Positions 56,312 through 64,000 of a DNA stretch of 64,000 nt are shown piece by piece (the stretch's first letter is position 1; the number at the start of each line of letters is the position of its first letter). Source of the stretch: Heloderma charlesbogerti (lineage: Eukaryota > Chordata > Lepidosauria > Squamata > Helodermatidae); the NCBI GenBank assembly GCA_026122225.1, contig JANEZZ010002706.1, forward strand, positions 186,001-250,000. The letters are read 5' to 3'. The notes beneath the pieces were generated by a model. It did no database searches and was not told the origin of the DNA. It saw only the letters and a list, made by a program, of their open reading frames with translations. A program made the translations under genes and the position numbers.

Positions 56312-56370
56312 CTAATAGCCACTTACTTGAGAGTAAGCCCCATTGAACTCAATGGGACTTATTCAGTATT
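56312..56370. mobile_element. Short palindromic MITE fragment (gtaagccccattga family)
   Basis: cttgagagtaagccccattg and gaactcaatgggacttattc match the fragments at 12511, 17205 and 17330. Confidence 0.6.
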
Positions 56371-56869
56371 TTTCTTTGATTTCCATTATTGGGTATTCTG
56401 TTTAATTAACCAGATGTTTTGAACTGGATTTGTTATTGAACTGGGTGATTTGTTGCTGTTGTCGTCGTCCTCCTCCTTCTTCTGTGTTTGAAATCTATTG
56501 CACTGTTAATGGGTGTTGACCATAGTATATGTATATGTGTGGCTTTATAGTGAGTCAAGCACAGTGGTCTATCTCTGTTCTAATTCTGTCTGCTGTGAAT
56601 AGCAACAAAGCTTTCGAAGGTTTCAAGTAGAGATCTTTCGTTATTCCAGCTCTGCTATGTGAGCTCTTCTAAGAGGAGAGAATAGAGAACAGAATGGGGA
56701 CCTTGCGTGTGTAAAGCATATGCCTGGCCACCAAGACGAGCATCACTCCAGTTCACTGATGGGGTCTGGTGCTAAGAGAGGTTATGTAGAAATACTAGCA
56801 TGATTGGCAAGGCAATCTGCTGACTGTGAAAATGCTTTGAAACTTGGTTAACCCAGTATAAGCGTGGGA
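56371..56869. other. Ficolin 3' flank, nothing recognised
   Basis: No gene or nameable repeat. Confidence 0.4.
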
Positions 56870-57235
56870 CAGGGTGGTCATGTGTCCGGCATTACAAAGG
56901 ACAGTCTTTATTCAAAGGGCTGTCCAGTTCAAGTCCGGTTTAAAGACAGAGACCCATAAGAAGGGAGAGCAGCAGGGGCCTTGAAGTTGCCCATCAGGAG
57001 TCAGCAGCTGGACAACAGACCAAACACACATGCACAGATCACCAGGTCATAGTTCAAATAGTCCACTATGGAGAGGTGCATTGTGTTTCTATTGACATTA
57101 TAGTAATCATTTCTAAATTAGCATTTATATGTAGGAATTAGCATATGCACATTTTCTGCAAATCTGTGTCCTCTGATTCAGCCAATGCATTTCTTCTTTT
57201 TTGGTGATGCATAAGTGGTCACCTTACTTACATCT
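56870..57235. mobile_element. Old interspersed repeat (ggacagtcctctatttgaagg family), longest copy
   Basis: gacagtctttattcaaaggg, caagtccggtttaaagacag, gcatcagg-type ccatcaggagtcagcagctg and ggagaggtgcattgtgtttc are shared in part with 38350-38540, 39840-40110 and 52955-53700. Class unknown. Confidence 0.55.
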
Positions 57236-57325
57236 GAGGTCTGGAAGTTTCTCGACGCACATTCACTGTATTCCAAGACATCTGTTTGCAGGGCAGAGAA
57301 GGTGTGCCAAAAACATGTCCGCCGC

Positions 57326-57849
57326 TAGGGATGTGTGAACCCACCCCCGTCCAAGTTCTCCGGGCACCTGCCCAGCCCCTGCCCCTGCTCGCCATTCCCC
57401 GGACCATGCTTGAGACCCTTCCGCGTTCAGCGAGCAGCCCACACTCACCACTGCAGCCTCATCAAGCATATTTGCATGCACGCGAAAAGCACTTTTTTGC
57501 AAAAATGTGCATTTTTGCACATGTGCAAAAATGTGCATTTTCGCACATGTGCAAAAATGTGCATTCACAAAATGCACATCTTCACGCACATACAAATATG
57601 CGCATTGGCAAAATGTGCATTTTCGCATACACAAAAAATGCAAATTTTTGCACATATGCAAATATGCGCATTTTGCGACCGCCATTTTATTTTTTAAAAA
57701 ATGGCGGCTGCGGAGCTTGATGAAGCTGCCAGGGTGACTGCGGGCTGCTCCCGAGCAGGGGCAGGGGCTCCGCGAGCAGGGCTCAAGGGTGCAGGCAGGG
57801 GGGATTCTGCCATATTCCCATACGGAATCGGTGGCCCGCACCATCCCTA
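57326..57849. mobile_element. Putative nonautonomous DNA transposon, tagggatg...catcccta, tgcaaaaatgtgc-rich
   Basis: Termini tagggatgtgtg (57326) and accatcccta (57840-57849) are inverted repeats. Subterminal blocks are also inverted (catcaagc against gcttgatgaa; agcagggg blocks). The core, 57470-57680, alternates tgcaaaaatgtgcatttt and gcacatgtgc units, then a gccattttattttttaaaaa/tggc palindrome. It has no true gene. Confidence 0.7.
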
Positions 57850-58010
57850 TCCACCACACTTTAAAATATTTGTTTCTCGTCACCCTCTGATTTTTAAAGC
57901 TTCATCCCCATAAGACAGACTATGCAAAAGAAGAAGAAGAACATGAAGGACATGGACAGACATAAACAAATTCTCATAAACACTTCAAACATTCCCTCCC
58001 TCACCCTCAG

Positions 58011-58285
58011 TTTATATCCTGACTGGAGAAGAAGCCTTTGAGAACAAGTTCATCTGCAGACATATGCTAAACTTCTTATACTCTCCTAAAATAGATTGCC
58101 AGGTAAAACTGCTGCAGGCAGCCTTCCACTCCAGATTTTTTCCAGGTGGGGCTTCCCAGCAAATGACTTTAAAAGTTCTCAAGAAGAGAGAGATAACAAT
58201 TTGCTTGGAAGAGAAGGCAGCTCCATCAAGCTCCACCCTCCAACAACTGTCACCTGGCAGCAGCCATTCCAACAGGGTGAAGTAA
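58011..58285 (+). other. Exon-like open segment of unknown identity
   Basis: A polypyrimidine acceptor (attccctccctcaccctcag, ending 58010) opens a 91-codon frame (58013-58285, TAA). An internal possible donor cag/GTAAAA lies at 58103. The reading includes LTGEEAFENKFICRHML and LKKREITICLEE. I do not recognise the family. Length alone is compatible with chance, so this is only a candidate terminal exon downstream of the ficolin gene. Confidence 0.25.
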
Positions 58286-58458
58286 GGGAGAGAAGGGAAC
58301 ATTTGAGATTGCTTTCCCAACTCTTCCCCCCCAATCCCTTTTCCTTTTGTATCTGGTCATTTATATTTTAAGCCTGCAGGGAGGGACTATCATATTTCTG
58401 ATCTTTGTAAGCTCTTCTGGGAGCCTGTTTCAGCTGAACAGCAGGATAAACATGATAG

Positions 58459-58510
<52 letters not shown>

Positions 58511-58511
58511 G
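58459..58511. repeat. Microsatellite (GATA)n-(GACA)n
   Basis: Three GATA units pass into about ten GACA units. Confidence 0.95.
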
Positions 58512-58569
58512 GCAACAGAAACTTCTAGAATACTGTCACTGACTGGTCACACAACACGATAACCCACAC

Positions 58570-59009
58570 TTTCTGATGCTAACCATTTGTAGACACTAAA
58601 CACCTATGTAGATAATTGGACTGACTGGGTTCACACAACATGACAACCCACACTCAGTGGTTGAGTATGGGTTGTCATGGAACCATGGGTTGTTGCTGAA
58701 CTGTGATTTATTATGTTGCCTGAACCCAGCTACACTAACAAACCATGGTGTGTTAACTATGAACAACCCACAGTTCACAACCCAAAATCAAATCAGGGTA
58801 CTTGTTTGAGAAAAATAAGCCACACTGCAGAAAATGCACTGGGTTCAGACAACATGATAACCCAAGGTTCAGCAACAACCCACGGTTCAACGACAAACCA
58901 CACTCAACCCATACTCAATCTCTTAATTTGAGTTATCGTGTTGTGTGAACCTAGTCAGTCCAATTATCGATGTAGGTGTTTAGTGTCTGCAAATTGTTAG
59001 CATCAGAAA
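58570..59009. mobile_element. 440-bp inverted-repeat element rich in acaacccac motifs
   Basis: The left end tttctgatgctaaccatttg runs through acactaaacacctatgtaga to gactgactgggttcacacaa. It is mirrored by the right end, whose reverse complement reads tttctgatgctaacaatttg and onward. The middle repeats acaacccac(a/g)gttca-type motifs in both orientations at least eight times. It has no open frame of note and is a likely nonautonomous DNA transposon. Confidence 0.8.
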
Positions 59010-59757
59010 TATACAAATTGAATAAGAACAGCTCTTTTTCCGTTCTAAAGCTTTTATCTCCTTATCATGAACACCTTTCTTTAAAATAAAAAAATAAAAA
59101 ATAAAGCTTCCTTAAATTGCCTCTCACTTCTTTAAGCACCCTGCCATGTTCAGAGTCATAGGAGCTAAAGGGGATGTTTTACTCTCTCTCGCCCAAACTA
59201 CTTGGGAAATTCTTGAAAAATTCTACTCTGATTTTTCAGGGGAAATATTGAGTGAGCAGTGTGAAGTGGGTGGAACACTTCCAGTTTTGGATGGCACTAA
59301 AAAAAAAAAACAGAAATGTTCTTAGTATTCTTAAAGACAAGCTATCATTCTTTGAATGGAATCTGACATGGCACAAATGAAAAAGCCAGTTCTTTGAAGC
59401 AATGTTCCAGTTGCAGTGCAGTCACTGGGCCCATACTGGCAAGAGTGCCAAAGAAGACTGGAAAAAATAACTCTTTTTAATCTACAGGTCCTAACTTTCA
59501 CTGCTCTCCACACCTGGCCTTTTCCGCTTACACCCATTTTTCATTTCTTCATGAACCCCCTGTTGTTTCCCCACCATCCCCTCCATGCTGCTCCCTGTGC
59601 CTTGAACAGAAGCTTCCTCACCCCTCTTTGTACATCGATTTGCTTTCCTCTTGTCCTCCAATCCTGTTAAGCAAAGCTTTTTGTGATCCACTCAAGCCTC
59701 CGCATCTCCTACTCTCCCACTGCCACCTGCATCCCCTCTGCCCTGTGCTGCTGTTGG
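59010..59757. other. Intergenic, nothing recognised
   Basis: No gene or nameable repeat. Confidence 0.4.
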
Positions 59758-61505
59758 TTAGGGTAGGACTTTAGGGCAGACATCCAGAGCCCAATTGCAC
59801 AATTTAGAATCAGACTAAAGAGAATAGGGAAGACCCACAGATCAGTTAGATATGAGCTCACGAATATTCCTAATGAATATGCAGTGGAGGTGAAGAATAG
59901 ATTTAAGGGACTAGATTTAGTAGATAGGGTCCCGGAAGAACTATGGACAGAAGTTCGCAACACTGTTCAGGAGGCGGCAACAAAAAACGTCCCAAAGAAA
60001 AAGAAAACCAAGAAGGCAAGATGGCTGTCTGCTGAGACACTGGAAGCAGCCCAAAAAAGAAGGAAAGCAAAAGGCAACAGTGATAGGGGGAGATATGCCC
60101 AATTAAATGCAAAATTCTAGAGGTTAGCCAGAAGAAATAAGGACTTATTTTTAAACAAGCAATGCGCGGAAGCAGAAGAAGATAATAGAATAGGAAGGAC
60201 AAGAGACCTCTTCCAGAAAATTAGAAACATCGGAGGTAAATTCCAGGCAAAAATGGGTATGATCAAAAACAAAGATGGCAAGGACATAACAGAAGCAGAA
60301 GAGATCAAGAAAAGGTGGCAAGAATATACGGAAGATCTGTATAGGAAGGATAATAATATCAGGGATAGATTTGATGGTGTAGTCAGTGAGCTAGAGCCGG
60401 ACATCCTGAAGAGTGAGGTTGAATGGGCCTTAAGAAGCATTGCTAATAACAAGGCAGCAGGAGACGACGGTATCCCGGCTGAACTGTTTAAAATCTTGCA
60501 AGATGATGCTGTCAAGGTGATGCATGCCATATGCCAGCAAATTTGGAAAACACAAGAATGGCCAACAGATTGGAAAAAATCAACTTGTATCCCCATACCA
60601 AAAAAGGGAAGCACCAAAGAATGTTCAAACTATCAAACAGTGGCACTTATTTCACATGCCAGTAAGGTAATGCTCAAGATCTTGCAAGGTAGACTCCAGC
60701 AATTCATGGAACGAAAACTGCCAGATGTACAAGCTGGGTTTAGAAAAGGCAGAGGAACTAGAGACCAAATTGCCAATATCCGCTGGATAATGGAGAAAGC
60801 CAGGGAGTTTCAGAAAAACATCTATTTCTGCTTTATTGACTATTCTAAAGCCTTTGACTGTGTGGATCATAACAAATTGTGGCAAGTTCTTGGTGGTATG
60901 GGGATACCAAATCATCTTGTCTGCCTCCTGAGGAATCTGTATAACGACCAAGTAGCAACGGTAAGAACAGACCATGGAACAACGGACTGGTTTAAGATTG
61001 GGAAAGCAGTATGGCAGGGTTGTATACTCTCACCCTACCTATTCAACCTGTACGCAGAACACAATGGTATTCCCTGTAGTAACCTATGGCTGCGAGAGCT
61101 GGACCATAAGGAAGGCTGAGCGAAGGAAGATAGATGCTTTTGAACAGTGGTGCTGGAGGAAAATGCTGAGAGTGCCTTGGACTGCAAGAAGATCAAACCA
61201 GTCCATACTCCAGGAAATAAAGCCAGACTGCTCACTTGAGGGAAGGATATTAAATGCAAAACTGAAGTACTTTGGCCACATAATGAGAAGACAGGATACC
61301 CTGGAGAAGATGCTGATGCTAGGGAAAGTGGAAGGCAAAAGGAAGAGGGACCAACCAAGGGCAAGATGGATGGATGATATTCTGGAGGTGACGGACTCGA
61401 CCTTGGGGGAGCTGGGGGTGGTGACGGCCGACAGGAAGCTCTGGCATGGGCTGGTCCATGAAGTCATGAAGAGTCGGAAGCGACTGACCGAATAAACAAC
61501 AACAA
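59758..61505 (+). mobile_element. RTE-clade LINE (BovB-related), 5'-truncated with internal deletion
   Basis: Homology to BovB begins in the connector after the endonuclease. Frames 59884-60120 and 60253-61119 carry the reverse transcriptase N-terminal half (KAFDCVDHNKLW, QGCILSP). At about 61062 the sequence jumps from LYAEH to MVFPVVTYGCESW, so about 420 bp with the YADD catalytic motif are deleted relative to the copy at 30565. The C-terminal part then runs to 61495 (SRKRLTE), with an (AAC)n tail. It differs throughout from the two BovB copies and is a separate subfamily. Confidence 0.93.
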
Positions 61506-61703
61506 CCAGAGCCCCACTAGGCAGAATGAGCAGGTGGGCCTCCAAACTCAGGAAGGCTACACATTATCATTTAAAAAGAGCAGAATCCCTATAAGACCAT
61601 CCAGCGTCCAAAATTACTCACTGCTCATCATAGATCCCCAGCTCCTCTGCAGTCCATCCCAATCTTGTTCACTCCGAAATACAGATTATAGTGACAGGCA
61701 GGG

Positions 61704-61972
61704 CTGGCCCTACCATTAGGCAGAGTGAAGCAGTTGCCTTGAGCAGCAGATGCTGGGAGGCAGCAGCTAGGTATTGGAGGAAAGACCTGTGTGCCATGCA
61801 GCCTGCAATGCGCTTCCTATGTTCAGGCTCAGTGGAGGATGCTGTCCCATCACCAGTCTTGAAGCAAGATTCAACTGCCAGTCCAGTTGCCTCTTGTTCA
61901 CCGAATGGGAGCAGGCGCCATCTTGTCCTTTGCCTCAGGCAGAAAATGTCTTATGCCGCCCCTGGAGACAGA
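61704..61972. mobile_element. Nonautonomous hAT-like element (cagggccggcccta family), copy 3
   Basis: It begins gcagggctggccctaccatt and ends tcttatgccgcccctggaga; the outer cagggctggc and gccgcccctg are inverted repeats. It shares ggaggatgctgtcccatcac and tttgcctcaggcagaaaatg with 25396-25690. Confidence 0.7.
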
Positions 61973-61988
61973 TCATTTTTGTTTCTAC

Positions 61989-62106
61989 CAGCCTTCCCCA
62001 ACCTATACCCTCCAGATGTGTTGGACTACAACTCCCATTATTCTCCTAGCCAGCATTTAAGGATACCAGGGTACCAGATTGGGAGAGTACCAGGTTGTGG
62101 AAGGCT
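61989..62106. mobile_element. Palindromic hAT-type MITE
   Basis: accagccttccccaacctat at the left and ccaggttgtggaaggctgt at the right are inverted, with ggactacaactcccattatt in the core. Confidence 0.75.
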
Positions 62107-62182
62107 GTACGTAGCACTCCACTGGCCAAGCCACCCCCCCAAAAAACAGCCCTGTCATCTCCATGTTGCTGTTTAGAAACCA

Positions 62183-62735
62183 GAAGCGGTCTGTCTGGTG
62201 TAGCGATGACAGCAGGGGAGGGGAACCTGTCACCCTCCAGATGTTGTTGGACAATAACAGTGTGAGAAGCAGTGTGGTATAGTGGTTAGAGTATTGGACT
62301 GAGACTCTGAAGACCCGCATTCTAGTCCCCACTCAGCCATGAAGCCCACTGAGTGACTTTGGGCCAGTCACTGATTGTCACCCTAAACTACCTCACGGGC
62401 TTGTTGGGAGGATAACAAGGAGAGGAGGGGGACCATGTAAGGCACCTCGGATTCCTTGCAAAAGGAAAGAAAAGGTGGAATATAAATGTAATAATAATAA
62501 AACAATTAAAAATCATCCCTGACCATTGGCCATCCTGGCTGCAGTTAATGGGAGTTGGAGTCCCATATCATCTAGAGGTTCCCCACCCCTGGGTTAGAGT
62601 GTTGGACTAGGGCATGGGAGACCCAGGTTCTAATCCCTGCATGGTCACAGAGCTCACCTGGTTACCTTGGGCCCATCACCGCCTCTCAGTCAAACCTACG
62701 TGACAGGTAGGCTGATGCGAATAATGGAGGGACAG
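62183..62735 (+). mobile_element. Nested insertion: SINE split by a hAT-type MITE split by a SINE
   Basis: Outer SINE pieces are 62183-62216 (agaagcggtctg..gatgacag) and 62592-62735. Between them, a palindromic MITE starts caggggaggggaacctgtca (62217) and ends gaggttccccacccctg (62590). A full Sauria-like SINE (62269-62510, head agcagtgtggtatagtggtt, ATAAT tail) sits within the MITE. The outer SINE call rests on a diverged 30-bp left piece and is less sure than the other two layers. Confidence 0.65.
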
Positions 62736-62747
62736 CATTTAATAGAA

Positions 62748-64000
62748 TCACAGAATCATAGAATAGTAGGGTTGGAGGGGGCCTACAAGACCATCGAGTC
62801 CAACCCCCTGCTCAATACAGGAATCCAAGTCAAGGCATTCCTGACAGATGGCTGTCCAGCCTCATCTTGAATGCCTCCCTAGGTCATTGGTTCCATTGTC
62901 GTATTGCTCTAACAGTCAGGAAGTTTTTCCTGATGTTCAGATGGAATCTGGCTTCCTGTCACTTGAGCCCATTATTCCGTGTCCTGCACTCTGGCATGAT
63001 CGAGAAGAGATCCTGGCCTTCCTGTCTGTGACAACCTTTCAGGTACTTGAAGAGCGCTATCCTATCTCCCCTCAGTCTTCTCTTCTCAAGGCTAAGCACA
63101 CCCAGTTCTTTCACTCTCTCCTCATAGGGCTTTGTTTCCAGTCCCCTGATCATCTTTGTTGCCCTCCTCTGAACCTTCTCGTTTGTCTGCATCCTTCTTA
63201 AAATGTGGTGCCCAGAACTGGACACAGCACTCGAGATGAGACCTAACCAGTGCTGCATAGGGGGGAACTAGTACTTCCCGAGATTTGGAAGCTATGCTTC
63301 TATTAATGCAGCCCAAAATAGCATTTGCGTTTTTTGCAGCCACATCACATTGTTGGCTCATATTCAGCTTGTGATCGACAACAATTCCATGATCCTTCTT
63401 ACTTATAGCGTCATTGAGCCACGTATCCCCCATCTTGTAACTGTGCATGTGGTTTCTTTTTCCTAGGTGCAGAACTTGGCATTTATCCCTATTAAATGTC
63501 ATTCTGTTGTCTTCTGCCCAGCACTCCAGCCTATCAAGATCACTTTGAATTTTGTTTCTGTCTTCCAAGGTATTAGCTATCATGCCCAATTTTGTATCAT
63601 CTCCAAATTTGATCAGCATTCCCTGCACCTCCTCATCCAAGTCATTCATAAAAATGGTGAAGAGCACTGGGCCCAGGACTGAGCCCTGCAGTACCCCTCT
63701 CGTTACCTCTCCCCAATTTGAGAAGATCCCATTGATAAGCAGTCCTTGAGTTTCATCTAGCCCATTTTAAGCTAGTTTGCTAATAAGGATATCATGGAGC
63801 ACTTTGTCGAAAGCTTTGGTGAAGTCGAGGTGTATTATGTCCACAGCATTTCCATAGTCCACAAGGGAGGTTACCTGAACAAAAAATGAGGTCCGATTAG
63901 TCTGACAGGATTTGTTCTTGACTAATCCATGTTGGCTTCGCGTAATCACTGCATTGTTTTCAAGGTCCTCCCAGATGGATTGCTTTATCCAGAATTTGCC
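62748..64000 (-). mobile_element. CR1 LINE, 3' 1.25 kb with reverse transcriptase, runs off the window
   Basis: Minus-strand frames give DFTKAFDKVLHDILISKL (63949-63767). A second frame (63667-63122) carries LFTIFMNDLDEE, a catalytic FGDDTKLG variant of the usual ADD motif, WAEDNRMTFNRDKCQVLHLG and [13 protein letters not shown], then [29 protein letters not shown] C-terminal sequence. The 3' tail is the reverse complement of gaatcacagaatcatagaat at 62748-62767. It is the longest CR1 here; frameshifts separate the parts, and the 5' end lies beyond 64000. Confidence 0.93.

Noticed and set aside
57263..57883. 206-codon minus-strand frame and plus-strand frames rich in Cys/His/Lys repeats
   Set aside because: They are translations of the tgcaaaaatgtgc oligomer core of a transposon-like element, not proteins.

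Overview
This window is a stretch of vertebrate nuclear genome, most likely from a squamate reptile (lizard or snake). Three things point there. The two recognisable host genes have vertebrate exon-intron structure. The repeat load is typical of squamates: BovB/RTE LINEs, many CR1 LINEs, several tRNA-derived SINEs, an L1 3' end, a Tc1 element and palindromic hAT-type and Harbinger-type MITEs. Coding density is also very low. The organism call is inference from repeat content; no database search was run.

Two host genes are supported, both on the + strand. The first is the terminal coding exon of CD164L2, a small sialomucin-like type I membrane protein (6317-6483). The second is a complete ficolin gene of seven recognised coding exons (35231-35324, 38190-38312, 43124-43168, 49448-49575, 50686-50815, 54834-54968, 55797-56026). 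All its splice phases agree, and together the exons encode a 294-residue secreted collagen-fibrinogen lectin. CD164L2 followed by a ficolin in the same orientation matches my recollection of the human 1p36.11 order (CD164L2, FCN3, MAP3K6), so FCN3 is the best ortholog call. The last ficolin exon carries an apparent one-base deletion near 55989/55990 that replaces the canonical fibrinogen-domain C-terminus.

Layout: 1-6.3 kb holds SINE, MITE and CR1 pieces upstream of the CD164L2 exon. 6.5-27.5 kb is intergenic and filled with decayed repeats. 27.6-34.0 kb holds a near full-length BovB element with a second, full-length BovB nested inside it and flanked by an 11-bp target duplication. 35.2-56.1 kb is the ficolin gene. 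Its introns contain a 94-bp-period minisatellite (intron 1), an L1 3' end and a SINE with a perfect 14-bp target duplication (intron 2), a Tc1 transposon, a probable LTR and a 1.14-kb foldback element (intron 3), and a striking palindrome made of smaller palindromes (intron 5). 56.1-64 kb is intergenic again, with a 440-bp inverted-repeat element, a deleted RTE copy, a SINE-in-MITE-in-SINE nest and a CR1 running off the window end.

The most unusual structures are the nested palindrome at 53930-54378, the 1.14-kb foldback at 48161-49298 that ends 149 bp before a ficolin exon, and the ficolin C-terminal frameshift. No CRISPR array, operon, tRNA gene or prokaryotic feature is present.
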